A DNA stretch of 64,000 nt from positions 1 to 64,000 of the forward strand of contig NZ_LWBS01000086.1 in NCBI RefSeq assembly GCF_001652265.1, in the 5' to 3' direction. The notes under the pieces were generated by a model that ran no database searches, was not told the DNA's origin, and was given only the letters and a program-made list of their open reading frames with translations. Source of the DNA: Rhizobium leguminosarum (GTDB taxonomy: Bacteria > Pseudomonadota > Alphaproteobacteria > Rhizobiales > Rhizobiaceae). Both the position numbers and the translations under genes were made by a program. This document shows, in pieces, positions 45,207 to 54,362 of this stretch; position 1 is the stretch's first letter; every line of letters starts with the position of its first letter.

Positions 45207-46268
45207 TCACGCAGCGACGTTCGGAATTGGCAATCCTGCGATTTCGGCATGTTTACAGAGCTTCGCCCAAGCCACGTCGCCGACCGGCACGCCCTCTTCC
45301 AACGCCGACCGGCGCCTTCGCGCTGCGCTGTCACCCGGCATGCGGACGGGGCCATTGTTCCAGGGCGCGGGAGGATTGCTCCGGCATGCAGAGGCGAGAA
45401 AGTCAGACTGCATTGTAAAGGCATCCAGCCCGGCGAAAAAGGCGGGCTCGATGATCTGAAGAAACGCGCTTTGCGAAAAGATGCCGGACGGCGCGTTCGC
45501 CCGTCCCTTGCCGGAAAGCCCCTGCCCCAGTAACTCGACGATCAGCCCGAGCCCAAAGCCCTTGTGTCCCTTCAGCTGGCCGCCGAGAGGCATCATCGTC
45601 CCGCCCCGTTCGGTCACCTCGCGCGGATCATCAGTCGGCTCGCCTGCGGCAGTGAAAGCCCAGGCATCAGGAAATTTCTTGCCGGCCTTGGCCAGGTTTT
45701 GCGTCATGGTCGTGGTGGTAATCGAGGCCGAGACGTCAATCAGGATCGGATCCTTGGACGTCGGGAATCCGGCAGCCATCGGGTTGGGCGTCAGGAGCGG
45801 CTTTGTGCCGCCATAGGGCGCAACGCGGCTCGCCGCGGGATGCGACACCGACAGCTGTACAATCAGGCCCCGGTCGGTCACCTGCCGCATGAAGGCTGAA
45901 AGCGCGCAGGTGTGGTGGCAGTTGCGGATCGCGGCGGTGACGACGCCATAATCGCCGACGCGTTCGCAGGCCTGCTCGATCGCCTTGGTCAGCAGCCATG
46001 CGCCCGGGAGGGATTTGCCGTCCCAAACAAAGGCTGCGCCGCGGTCATTGACGACCTTATAACTGCCGGACTTTGCCAGCGAGCCGTCTTCCAACGCCTC
46101 GACATACCAGTTCAAAAGGCTGACGCCATGGGTTTCGTGGCCGATCATGTCGCCCTCCACCAGGACGGCGGCAGTCGTTTCGGCCTTGTCGGGCTCCATG
46201 CCCCCACGGGTCAGTATCTGCTCGGCGAATTGGGTCAGGGCAATGCGGTCAATCAGGGGCATGGGCAT
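45207..46268 (-). CDS. Ldh-family (malate/L-lactate dehydrogenase-like) oxidoreductase
   Basis: A 353-residue member of the NAD(P)-dependent Ldh_2 family (GDMIGHETHGVSLLNWYVEAL, VVTAAIRNCHHTCALSAFM, LLTPNPMAAGFPTS, LKGHKGFGLGLIVELLGQGL). The histidine in HETHG is a conserved active-site feature. Family members oxidise malate, L-lactate, ureidoglycolate or sugar acids, or reduce imines. It is the last gene of the sugar-acid cluster, directly after the oligopeptide-type binding protein, so a 2-hydroxyacid or sugar-acid substrate is likely. The C-terminal 50 residues (RSNPPAPWNNGPVRMPGDSA) hold the usual closing segment. Confidence 0.82.
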   Translation of the reverse strand: MPMPLIDRIALTQFAEQILTRGGMEPDKAETTAAVLVEGDMIGHETHGVSLLNWYVEALEDGSLAKSGSYKVVNDRGAAFVWDGKSLPGAWLLTKAIEQACERVGDYGVVTAAIRNCHHTCALSAFMRQVTDRGLIVQLSVSHPAASRVAPYGGTKPLLTPNPMAAGFPTSKDPILIDVSASITTTTMTQNLAKAGKKFPDAWAFTAAGEPTDDPREVTERGGTMMPLGGQLKGHKGFGLGLIVELLGQGLSGKGRANAPSGIFSQSAFLQIIEPAFFAGLDAFTMQSDFLASACRSNPPAPWNNGPVRMPGDSAARRRRSALEEGVPVGDVAWAKLCKHAEIAGLPIPNVAA

Positions 46269-46338
46269 TCTTCCCTCGCGTCACGGAAAGCACAGGCCGC
46301 TAGTTGCGGCGGCCCGTGCTTAAGCGCGGCACACCGGC

Positions 46339-47859
46339 TTACTTGAAGCGGATCTGTGACAACTGCAGTTCGGAATTCGTCGCGATCGTCGGCTTGAAGT
46401 CCAGACGCGGCGAGACGCGGGTGAAACCGACCATGTGAAACATCGGGATGTCCGCGATGATTTCGGTATTCACCTTGGCGAACAGCTCCTTCCAGAGTTT
46501 TGTGCGCTCGTCGCCGGTGGCAGACGTCGCCTTGGCGATCAGCGCGTCGACGGCGGGATCGCGAACCATGGAGTGCGAGCCGTCGGTCGCGTATTTCACG
46601 AATGCGGTGAAGACGGGATCGCCGGTCGCATTGTCGTGCTGCGACTGGGTCAGCGTCGGACCGGAATCGCCGACAAAGGGTGCAACGAAGTAGCCATTCC
46701 ACACGGAAACGTCATACATGTCGAGTTTTGCGTTCAAGCCGACTTCCTGAAGCATCGCCATCATCGCTTCCATTGCTTCGGTGGCATTGGGGTATTGCCC
46801 ATTGCGACCGATGATGCGGATCTCGCGATCGACCGGCACGCCGTCCGCTTTCGCTGCTGCGACCAGTTCCTTTGCTTTTTCGGGATCATAGGGCCAGGCG
46901 GGGATATCGGCATTGTAGCCGATCGTTGTGGGCACGACGAGTTGTGTCGCTATCTTCGCCTGTTCGGGGAACAACGTTCCGAGCATCGCCTGACGATCAA
47001 TGGCGAGGTTCATCGCTTCACGGATGCGCCGGTCGTTAAGGGGTGCTGCGCGCGTATCGATGCGCAGCGATGTCGTCTCCGAATTCGGATAGGCGAAATC
47101 GGTTTCCTTGTTGGTGGCATCCTGCACGGATACGGCCGGAACGATATCGGCTTCGCCGGCATCGACCATGGCGGCAGCAACGGCGCTGTCGGAGCGGAAC
47201 AGATAGGTCGCCTGTTCCACCTGCGGTTTTTCCCCCCAATAATCCGGATTGCGTTTCAGCACGATCGACTGGCCGACTTCCCATTTGTCGAACGTATAGG
47301 GGCCAGTGCCAATCGGCTTGCGGGTGAATTCGTCTACCGGCGTCGCCTCGGCCGGTTCCACCGCCATCACGGTCATCAGAAGCGGAAGAATCGGTTGCGC
47401 CGGTTTTGTCGTAATCCGGATCGTGTTGGCATCGGGCGTTTCGAAGCTGAATTCGGTGCCGCCGAAATATTTGCCACCGGTCTCACAGTTGAGCTTCTTG
47501 TTCTTGTTGCGCTCGATGGTGAACTGGACATCTTTGGCGGTGAACGGCTTGCCATCGTGCCATTTGACATTCGGGCGCAGCTTGAACTCCCAGGTGTCAT
47601 CGTCGATCTTCGACCATTCCGTCGCCAGGCGTGGCTTGAGGCCGCCATTGACGTAGTCGAATTCCACCAGCATCTCGTTGACGTTTTCTGAAATGACCCG
47701 GCCAACATCCTGGCGGGCTGCCATACAGGGCTCGACGACATCGACGGTTTCGGCAAGCACAACAGTGACGTTGCTCTTGGCATCCTGCGCCTGAGCCGAG
47801 CCGAAACTCAGCGCGAGCACCGTGGTTGAAAAGCAGACAGTTAACAAATGCAATTTCAT
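46339..47859 (-). CDS. ABC transporter binding protein, oligopeptide family 5
   Basis: A 506-residue family 5 binding protein (DppA/OppA type) with a signal peptide (KLHLLTVCFSTTVLALSFGS, cleavage near SAQA). It has the family signature around VNEMLVEFDYVNGGLKPRLA, EFKLRPNVKWHDGKPFTAKD and VKWHDGKPF. It lies 188 bases after kdgD, with its own motif-bearing promoter, and 8 kb from the permease and ATPase genes of the same transporter type at 56053-59524. I infer that all these genes make one importer that takes up a sugar acid rather than peptides. Confidence 0.88.
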   Translation of the reverse strand: MKLHLLTVCFSTTVLALSFGSAQAQDAKSNVTVVLAETVDVVEPCMAARQDVGRVISENVNEMLVEFDYVNGGLKPRLATEWSKIDDDTWEFKLRPNVKWHDGKPFTAKDVQFTIERNKNKKLNCETGGKYFGGTEFSFETPDANTIRITTKPAQPILPLLMTVMAVEPAEATPVDEFTRKPIGTGPYTFDKWEVGQSIVLKRNPDYWGEKPQVEQATYLFRSDSAVAAAMVDAGEADIVPAVSVQDATNKETDFAYPNSETTSLRIDTRAAPLNDRRIREAMNLAIDRQAMLGTLFPEQAKIATQLVVPTTIGYNADIPAWPYDPEKAKELVAAAKADGVPVDREIRIIGRNGQYPNATEAMEAMMAMLQEVGLNAKLDMYDVSVWNGYFVAPFVGDSGPTLTQSQHDNATGDPVFTAFVKYATDGSHSMVRDPAVDALIAKATSATGDERTKLWKELFAKVNTEIIADIPMFHMVGFTRVSPRLDFKPTIATNSELQLSQIRFK

Positions 47860-47950
47860 TTCGTTTCTCCTCCCATGCGCCTCTGGCGCTCCTCACAGCA
47901 AATCTGCGTTCCGTTTCCGGTGGTCCGACATCAATCTCCTTAAAAATAAT

Positions 47951-47970
47951 CTAATGCATAAGTGCACTAA
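47951..47970. promoter_or_regulatory. Shared operator-like motif, binding-protein promoter
   Basis: CTAATGCA (47951-47958) and TGCACTAA (47963-47970) face each other across four bases, forming an imperfect inverted repeat about 90 bases before the binding-protein start. The same TGCAYYAR motif occurs in the promoters at 54258-54321 and 59642, so it may bind the cluster's GntR regulator. Confidence 0.5.
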
Positions 47971-48047
47971 TATACTAGTTTACGACGGCTTTCAACCTTG
48001 ACGCAGCCTGGTATGAGCTTTCAACCCGGTCTGGGAGCCGCCAATTT

Positions 48048-48953
48048 TTACCTGGCCGAAGCAATCAGTTCGCGCATCATCTCGACTTCTTCGTCGGTAA
48101 GATCCGTCAGCGGCGCCCGTACCGGACCCGTCTCGAAGCCGCGCAAGCGCACGCCTGCCTTGACGGCGGAAACTGCATAACCGGCCTTGCGATCGCGAAT
48201 ACGGGCAAAGGGATAGTAGAAATCGCGCAGCATCTGCTCACAGGCCGCGTCGTCACCGGCGAGGAACGCCTTATGGAATTTCAGCGCCGTTTCAGGCACG
48301 AAATTGAAGACCGCCGAGGAATAGGTCGGCATGCCGGCTCCGCGATAGGCCTGGGCAAACAGTTCGTGTGTCGGCATGCCGCCGATATAGGAAAGGCGGT
48401 CCCCAAGCGCGATCGTGACACGGCGCACCGTATCGATGTCACCGGTTCCATCCTTGAAGCCGATCAGATTCGGGCATTCGTCGGCAAGCTGAGCAAGCTG
48501 CTCGGCCGAAACCCGCGCCTGGCCACGATTATAAACGATAACGCCCATATTGGTGGCCTTGCAAACGGCCCGGACACGCGCGGCAATGCCATCTGCCGGC
48601 GCCTCGGTCAGGTAATGCGGCAGCAGAAGAATGCCGTCACCGCCCGCCGCCTCGATCTCGCGCGCCATGTCGCAGGCAATGCGCGTGCCGTAGCCGCATC
48701 CGGCAATGACAGGCGCATCGCCGGACACGGCACGGGCGGCCTTCACAACCTCAACCACCTCGCCGGGCGTCAGCGAAAACAGCTCACCAGTGCCGCCGGC
48801 AACGATCAGGCCGGCAACGGGGTAGGATGACAGCCATTCCAGATGCGCTGAAAACGGCTTGGCGGCAAACCGGTCCTCGGCATCGAAAGGAGTGACGGGG
48901 AAGGACAGCAGGCCGTTGCGAATGATCTCGCGAAGTTCAGTCGGGGCAATCAA
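48048..48953 (-). CDS. kdgD: 5-dehydro-4-deoxyglucarate dehydratase
   Basis: A 301-residue member of the dihydrodipicolinate synthase/N-acetylneuraminate lyase family. The Schiff-base lysine is K167 (LIGFKDGTGD) and the catalytic tyrosine Y141 (VIVYNRGQ). The N-terminal GLLSFPVTPFDAEDRF and SSYPVAGLIVAGGTGELFSL are typical of KdgD rather than DapA. It converts 5-keto-4-deoxyglucarate, with loss of water and CO2, to 2-ketoglutarate semialdehyde. Its product is the substrate of the aldehyde dehydrogenase encoded 17 bases upstream. Confidence 0.9.
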   Translation of the reverse strand: MIAPTELREIIRNGLLSFPVTPFDAEDRFAAKPFSAHLEWLSSYPVAGLIVAGGTGELFSLTPGEVVEVVKAARAVSGDAPVIAGCGYGTRIACDMAREIEAAGGDGILLLPHYLTEAPADGIAARVRAVCKATNMGVIVYNRGQARVSAEQLAQLADECPNLIGFKDGTGDIDTVRRVTIALGDRLSYIGGMPTHELFAQAYRGAGMPTYSSAVFNFVPETALKFHKAFLAGDDAACEQMLRDFYYPFARIRDRKAGYAVSAVKAGVRLRGFETGPVRAPLTDLTDEEVEMMRELIASAR

Positions 48954-48970
48954 TTTAGCACTCCTCGATT

Positions 48971-50488
48971 TCAGTTGCGCATGTCTTGGGGCAACAGGTC
49001 GGCGGGGAAATTCTGGTAGGCAACAGGGCGCAGAAATCTGCGGATCGACATGGTCCCGACGCTGGTTGCGCCGAAGTTGGTCGAGGCCGGGTAGGGTCCG
49101 CCATGCACCATGGAATCGACAACCTCGACACCGGTCGGGAAGCCGTTGACCAGCACTCTGCCGGCTTTCCGTTCGAGGATTGGCAGCAGGTCGCGGGCAA
49201 GGCCCAGATCGGCATCGTCCATATGGATCGTCGCAGTCAGCTGTCCCTGGAAGCTTTCGGCAAGGGTGAGCATCTTTTCAGGCGAGCCGACGCGCACGAC
49301 GAGGCCGAGGGGACCGAATACTTCTTCGCTGAGCGAGTGATCGGCAAGCCAGGCCGAGCCGTTGGTCTCGAATAGGTTCGGTGCTGCGTCGCGGCCAGCA
49401 CGCTTTGAAGCGAGAACCGGCGCGACCGCATTGCTTGCCCGCAGGCGCTCGACACCTTCGTGATAGGCCGTGGCGATGCCGTTGGTCAGCATCGTCTGCG
49501 GCGCCACCTTTTCAAGAGCCGCCTTGGCGGCACTAATGAACTTGTCCGCCACCGGCCCGTCGACGACGACGGCGACGCCGGGTTTGGTGCAGAACTGGCC
49601 GGCACCAAGCGTCAGGGAACCGGCCCAGCCTGAACCGATTGCCTCCGCCCGGGCAGCGGTAGCGGCCGGCAGCAGGAACATCGGATTAACGCTGCCGAGT
49701 TCCCCGAAAAAGGGGATCGGCTCAGGGCGCTGGGCGCAAAGGTCGAAGAGTGCGCGTCCGCCGGCAAGCGAGCCGGTAAAGCCAACGGCTTTGATGGCCG
49801 GATGCGTCACCAGCGCCGTTCCGACATCTCGGCGGCCGCCCTGGATCAGGCTGAAGACGCCGGCCGGCATTCCAGTGCGCTCGACAGCGGCTGCAACCGC
49901 CTCGGCAATGATCTCACCTGTGCCGGGATGGGCTGAATGTCCCTTCACCACGACCGGGCAGCCCGCGGCAAGTGCTGCTGCCGTATCGCCGCCGGCCGTC
50001 GAGAATGCCAGCGGAAAATTCGAAGCGCCGAAGACGGCGACCGGACCGATCGGCCGTTGCACCAGACGGATCTCGGGCCGCGGCGCCGGTTGCCGATCCG
50101 GTTGGGCTGCATCGATGCGAGCGTCGAGATGCGCCCCCTTGCGGATATGGTCGGCAAACAGTCTGAGTTGCCCGGTGGTGCGAGCGCGTTCGCCGTTGAG
50201 CCGGCCCTCCGGAAGCCCGGTTTCCTGCGTTCCGATGAGGGTGACGGCCTCGCCGCGCTTGTCGATCTCTTCGGCGATTGCCTCAAGGAAAATGGCGCGC
50301 TCCTCGCGTGTCGTTGCCGAAAATGGCACAAAAGCAGCTTCGGCAGCGCGGCAGGCGCGGTCGACCAGTTCCGTTGTGCCGACAGCAAAGTCATGTGCCT
50401 GCCCATGCGCCGGCTCGGATCGAAATGTCGTCGTTCCGGCAATCCACTCGCCGGCGATGAAATGCCTGCCTGAAGGGGTCCAGCTCAT
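48971..50488 (-). CDS. 2-ketoglutarate semialdehyde dehydrogenase
   Basis: A 505-residue NAD(P)-dependent aldehyde dehydrogenase. The catalytic cysteine is in LGAGQFCTKPGVAVV, the glutamate in IPFFGELGSVNP and the cofactor region in VFGASNFPLAFSTAGGDTAA. These blocks fit the 2,5-dioxovalerate dehydrogenases that accompany KdgD. It oxidises 2-ketoglutarate semialdehyde to 2-oxoglutarate, feeding the TCA cycle. The start MSWTPSGRHFIAGEW is preceded by a GGAGAAGAA site. Position between the RraA-like gene and kdgD supports the role. Confidence 0.9.
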   Translation of the reverse strand: MSWTPSGRHFIAGEWIAGTTTFRSEPAHGQAHDFAVGTTELVDRACRAAEAAFVPFSATTREERAIFLEAIAEEIDKRGEAVTLIGTQETGLPEGRLNGERARTTGQLRLFADHIRKGAHLDARIDAAQPDRQPAPRPEIRLVQRPIGPVAVFGASNFPLAFSTAGGDTAAALAAGCPVVVKGHSAHPGTGEIIAEAVAAAVERTGMPAGVFSLIQGGRRDVGTALVTHPAIKAVGFTGSLAGGRALFDLCAQRPEPIPFFGELGSVNPMFLLPAATAARAEAIGSGWAGSLTLGAGQFCTKPGVAVVVDGPVADKFISAAKAALEKVAPQTMLTNGIATAYHEGVERLRASNAVAPVLASKRAGRDAAPNLFETNGSAWLADHSLSEEVFGPLGLVVRVGSPEKMLTLAESFQGQLTATIHMDDADLGLARDLLPILERKAGRVLVNGFPTGVEVVDSMVHGGPYPASTNFGATSVGTMSIRRFLRPVAYQNFPADLLPQDMRN

Positions 50489-50551
50489 TGTTCTTCTCCT
50501 CGGCGGAGCCTCGCTCCGTCCTGATGCGTGAAATTATCAAGGTGCACCGCT

Positions 50552-51262
50552 TTAGCGGCCATTCACCTTCCGCCATTCGGCAAAAAATGTCAGATTGCTT
50601 TGGTCAGTGGCCGGGTAGAGGCCAATGATCGTGTGACCTTGCTTGACGCGTTCGGTGACGAAATCCTCGTAAGCGGTCATCTCCACCGCTTCATCGGCGA
50701 TCTCGTCGGCGATCTCGGCAGGGATGACGATCACGCTGTCGTCGTCGCCGACCATGATGTCGCCCGGGAAAACCGCCACATCGCCACAGCCTATCGGCAC
50801 ATTGATGTCGATTGCCTCGTGCAGCGTCAGGTTCGTCGGGCTGGAGGGGCGGTTGTGATAGGCGGGGATATCAAGGCCACCGATCGTCATGGCGTCCCGG
50901 AAGCCGCCATCGGTGACGACGCCGGCGCCGCCGCGCATCATCAGGCGGGTAATCAGGATGTCGCCGGCAGAGGCTGCGCGCGGATCCTTGCGGCTGTCCA
51001 TCACCAGAACAGAGCCTTCCGGGCACGTCTCGATGGCAAGCCGTTGCGGATGTTTCGGGTTGCGGAAGACGTTCATCGCATTGCGGTCCTCGCGCGCCGG
51101 CATGTAACGCAGCGTGAAGGCCGGTCCGACCATATTGCGGCCCTTCGGCTGCACCGGCCGAACATCCTGGATTGTCTGGTTTCTCAGGCCGCGCTTGAAC
51201 AGTGCCGAACAGAGCGTCGCGACGGAGACACCCATCAGTTTTTCACGGGTTGCGGGGTTCAT
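50552..51262 (-). CDS. RraA-family protein, possible oxoacid aldolase/decarboxylase
   Basis: A 236-residue RraA/HMG-aldolase family protein (VATLCSALFKRGLRNQ, GSVLVMDSRKDPRAASAGDI, GAGVVTDGGFRDAMTIGGLD, DVAVFPGDIMVGDDDSVIVI). The Arg-Asp in GGFRD corresponds to the substrate/metal site of 4-hydroxy-4-methyl-2-oxoglutarate aldolase. RraA itself regulates RNase E, but members lying in sugar-acid clusters usually act as aldolases, decarboxylases or lactone-related enzymes. It sits between the enolase-superfamily dehydratase and the aldehyde dehydrogenase, so a catabolic function is likely. The exact reaction is not known. Confidence 0.75.
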   Translation of the reverse strand: MNPATREKLMGVSVATLCSALFKRGLRNQTIQDVRPVQPKGRNMVGPAFTLRYMPAREDRNAMNVFRNPKHPQRLAIETCPEGSVLVMDSRKDPRAASAGDILITRLMMRGGAGVVTDGGFRDAMTIGGLDIPAYHNRPSSPTNLTLHEAIDINVPIGCGDVAVFPGDIMVGDDDSVIVIPAEIADEIADEAVEMTAYEDFVTERVKQGHTIIGLYPATDQSNLTFFAEWRKVNGR

Positions 51263-51282
51263 TTCCTTCTCCTCGTTCTAAT

Positions 51283-52473
51283 TCAGGCGCCGAAGCTGCA
51301 GGTTTCTACGGTCCAGTCGCGGGCTTTGCCCGTCAAGCTGCAGCCGAGCCCCGGACGGGCCGGCACGATCATCCGGCCGTCCTTGATCTCGAGTTGTTCG
51401 TTAAACAGTGGCGCCAGCCAATCGAAATGCTCTACCCACGGCTCATGCGCATAGGCGGCCGCCAGGTGCAGATGGATTTCCATGGCGAAATGCGGCGCCA
51501 GGCGCATACGTTTCGCCTCGGCGTGTGTGCAGATGCGCAGAAAGGGCGTGATGCCGCCGACACGCGGCGCATCCGGCTGAATGAAGTCGACGGCATCGGC
51601 CCGGATCAGCGCCATGTGCTCGTCGGCGCTTGCCAGCATTTCGCCGGTGGCGATCGGCGTGGCAAGTTCCCGCGCCAGTGCCGCATGGCCCTCGGCGTCA
51701 TAGGCATCGAGCGGCTCTTCGATCCATTCGAGGTTGAGCGGTTCGACCAGCCGGCAGAAGCGCAACGCCGTGGTGCGGTCCCATTGCTGATTTGCGTCGA
51801 CCATCAGCGGAACACGGCCATCGATATGGCTGGTCACGGCATCAAGCCGGCGAAGGTCGATCATCGGGTCCGGCTGTCCGACCTTGATCTTGATGCCGCC
51901 GATGCCGGAGGCGATCGAGTGGTCGATGGCATCGCGGATTTCCTCGACGCTCGATGACAGGAAGCCGCCTGAGGTGTTGTAGCAGGCGACACTGTCGCGA
52001 TGGGCGCCAAGCAGTTTTGCAAGCGGCAGGCCGGCGCGTTTTGCCTTCAGGTCCCAGAGGCAGATGTCGATGGCGGCGATTGCCTGCGTTGCAATGCCGG
52101 AGCGGCCGACCGAGGCGCCGGCCCAGCAGAGCTTGTCCCAGATGCGCGCGGTATCGTTGGGGTCTTCGCCGATCAGGTTGTCGGCAAGCTCGCAGGCATG
52201 TGCGTAAAGGGCAGGTCCGCCTGCCCGCTTCGAGTAACTGAAACCGAGACCGCTGTGGCCGGCCTCGGAGACGATCTCGCAAAATAGAAAGGCCACCTGG
52301 GTCAGCGGCTTCTGCCGGCCCGTCAAAACCTTAGCATCGCTGATCGGCCGCGCCAACGGCAGGTAGACGAGCGACAGGCTGACCGATCGGATGGCGTCCA
52401 GCTTGGACGGACCGGCAGCGAAGCCAGCCTTGGGAGGCTGTTCCGGGATCGTACGTCGATTGGGATCAAACAT
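51283..52473 (-). CDS. Enolase-superfamily sugar-acid dehydratase, galactarate/L-talarate type
   Basis: A 396-residue mandelate racemase/muconate lactonizing family member. The base motif KxK is in GIKIKVGQ. Metal ligands are expected in LMVDANQQW (Asp), WIEEPLDAY (Glu) and TGEMLAS (Glu), and the second base is the histidine in APHFAMEIH. Residue patterns recall L-talarate/galactarate dehydratases, which give 5-keto-4-deoxyglucarate, the KdgD substrate encoded downstream. The start is 9 bases after the IlvD-family gene. Another acid sugar dehydratase is possible, but the KdgD/KGSADH neighbours make an aldarate the best guess. Confidence 0.75.
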   Translation of the reverse strand: MFDPNRRTIPEQPPKAGFAAGPSKLDAIRSVSLSLVYLPLARPISDAKVLTGRQKPLTQVAFLFCEIVSEAGHSGLGFSYSKRAGGPALYAHACELADNLIGEDPNDTARIWDKLCWAGASVGRSGIATQAIAAIDICLWDLKAKRAGLPLAKLLGAHRDSVACYNTSGGFLSSSVEEIRDAIDHSIASGIGGIKIKVGQPDPMIDLRRLDAVTSHIDGRVPLMVDANQQWDRTTALRFCRLVEPLNLEWIEEPLDAYDAEGHAALARELATPIATGEMLASADEHMALIRADAVDFIQPDAPRVGGITPFLRICTHAEAKRMRLAPHFAMEIHLHLAAAYAHEPWVEHFDWLAPLFNEQLEIKDGRMIVPARPGLGCSLTGKARDWTVETCSFGA

Positions 52474-52482
52474 CGTGCTGCC

Positions 52483-54219
52483 TCAGTTGATAGCCGGTTC
52501 CGGCGTCTTGCCACCGAATTCCGTCGTCAGGAAATCAAAGTCGCAGCCTTTGTCGGCCTGCTCGATATGGCTGGAGAACATGAAGCCGTAACCGCGCTCG
52601 TAATGCCGCGTCGGTGCCACCCAGGTGGCCCGCCGCGCTGTGATCTCTTCTTCGGAAACCAGCATGTTGAGGCTGCGCGCCGGAATATCGAGCTCGACCA
52701 TGTCCCCCGTCCTCAGCAGCGCCAGAGGCCCGCCAACATAAGATTCCGGTGCGACATGCAGCACGCAGGCGCCAAAACTGGTTCCGGACATGCGGGCATC
52801 CGAGATGCGAACCATGTCGCGCAGGCCGAGCTTCAACAGCGCCTTCGGCATCGGGATCATCCCCCATTCCGGCATGCCTGGTCCGCCCTGGGGGCCGGCA
52901 TTGCGGAGCACGAGAACGGTGTCCGGCGTCAGCGGGTAGTCGGGATCGTCGATGATCTTCTTCAACTCCGCATAGCTGTCGGCGACCAGCGCCGGGCCGC
53001 AATGGTGGTGGAATTTGGGGTCGCAGGCCGCCGGTTTGATGACCGCGCCGTCGGGACAGAGGTTCCCCTTGAGCACGGCCAGCGAACCTTCGTGATAGAC
53101 CGGGTTCGACAATGGCCGGATAACGTCGTCATTGTAGATCTTCACCTGGTCGAGACCGTCCACCAAGGGTTTTCCCATAACGGTAATCGCAGTGGGATCC
53201 AGCTTGCCCCCGAGCTGCTTCATCAGGGCGCGCAGGCCACCCGCATAAAAGAAATCCTCCATCAGGTAAGTCGAACCGGAAGGCCGGATGTTGGCGAGAA
53301 CCGGTGTCGTGCGACCGATGCGATCGAGATCATCGAGCTCCAGCGGGACGCCGGCGCGTCGCGCCATGGCGATCAGGTGAATGATGGCATTGGTGGAGCA
53401 GCCGGTCGCCATGGCGACCGTGACGGCATTGTCGACGGCCGCGGGAGTGATGATCTGATCCGGCGTCAGATCCTCCCACACCATATCGACGATACGGCGG
53501 CCGCAGGCGGCCGACATGCGCTGGTGATTGGCGTCGGCTGCCGGGATCGACGATGCGCCCGGCAGCGTCAGCCCCATAGCCTCGGCGATCGCCGTCATCG
53601 TCGATGCCGTTCCCATGGTCATGCAATGGCCGTAGCTGCGGGCGATTCCACCTTCGATGCCCTGCCACTCCTCCTGGGTGATCATGCCGGCGCGGCGCTC
53701 GTCCCAGTATTTGAAACCGTCGGTGCCGGAGCCCAGCGTCTTGCCGGCATAGTTGCCGCGCAGCATCGGGCCGGCGGGCAGATAAATGAAGGGAATGCCC
53801 ATGCTGACTGCGCCCATGACAAGGCCCGGTGTCGTCTTGTCGCAGCCACCCATCAGAACGGCGCCATCGACAGGATGGCTCCGCAGCAATTCCTCGGTCT
53901 CCATCGCCAGCATGTTGCGATAGAGCATCGTGGTCGGCTTGACGAAATTTTCGGAAAGGGAAAGAGCCGGCAGCTCCATGGGAAACCCGCCCGACTGAAG
54001 AATTCCGCGCTTCACCCATTCGACGCGTTCACGGAAATGCATGTGGCACGGCTGGGCATCGGACCAGGTGTTGATCACGGCAATGATCGGCTTTCCCTGC
54101 CAATCCTCCGGCGCGTAACCCATCTGCATTGTCCGCGACCGGTGGCCGAACGAGCGCTGATCATCCGGCAGCATCCATCGGGCGGACCGCAATTGCTCGT
54201 AGGTTTTCCTCGCAGTCAC
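52483..54219 (-). CDS. IlvD/Edd-family sugar-acid dehydratase
   Basis: A 578-residue Fe-S dehydratase. The cluster cysteines expected for the [2Fe-2S] aldonic-acid dehydratase group are C58 (SDAQPCHMHF), C126 (MGGCDKTTPG) and C199 (YGHCMTMGTAS). Length and sequence resemble the L-arabinonate/D-xylonate dehydratases of Rhizobium and Caulobacter more than IlvD of amino-acid synthesis. It removes water from an aldonate or aldarate to give a 2-keto-3-deoxy acid. It heads the operon of dehydratase, RraA-like, KGSADH and KdgD genes, and is divergent from the GntR regulator. Confidence 0.85.
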   Translation of the reverse strand: MTARKTYEQLRSARWMLPDDQRSFGHRSRTMQMGYAPEDWQGKPIIAVINTWSDAQPCHMHFRERVEWVKRGILQSGGFPMELPALSLSENFVKPTTMLYRNMLAMETEELLRSHPVDGAVLMGGCDKTTPGLVMGAVSMGIPFIYLPAGPMLRGNYAGKTLGSGTDGFKYWDERRAGMITQEEWQGIEGGIARSYGHCMTMGTASTMTAIAEAMGLTLPGASSIPAADANHQRMSAACGRRIVDMVWEDLTPDQIITPAAVDNAVTVAMATGCSTNAIIHLIAMARRAGVPLELDDLDRIGRTTPVLANIRPSGSTYLMEDFFYAGGLRALMKQLGGKLDPTAITVMGKPLVDGLDQVKIYNDDVIRPLSNPVYHEGSLAVLKGNLCPDGAVIKPAACDPKFHHHCGPALVADSYAELKKIIDDPDYPLTPDTVLVLRNAGPQGGPGMPEWGMIPMPKALLKLGLRDMVRISDARMSGTSFGACVLHVAPESYVGGPLALLRTGDMVELDIPARSLNMLVSEEEITARRATWVAPTRHYERGYGFMFSSHIEQADKGCDFDFLTTEFGGKTPEPAIN

Positions 54220-54257
54220 GGCTTTCTCCCACCTTGTCGCTTATTTATCTCAGCGTT

Positions 54258-54321
54258 TGCACCAACTGATATTTTAGTTTGACATATATATCAATGGAAA
54301 GTTTGCGTTCTTGTGCATTAG
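54258..54321. promoter_or_regulatory. Divergent promoter with shared motifs and a 16-bp palindrome
   Basis: This region separates the IlvD-family gene from the GntR gene. It contains TGCACCAA (54258-54265), TGCATTAG (54314-54321) and, between them, TTGACATATATATCAA (54279-54294), a 16-bp palindrome with 7 of 8 pairs matching. The TGCAYYAR motif recurs upstream of two other units of the cluster. This is a plausible control site for both directions. Confidence 0.55.
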
Positions 54322-54362
54322 GTCGTGCAAAGCTATGAATGGGACTGAAAAGGATGCCTGAC

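Noticed and set aside
52567..54282. 571-codon plus-strand frame opposite the IlvD-family gene
   Set aside because: No domain visible; the minus strand has the three Fe-S cysteines and full family length.
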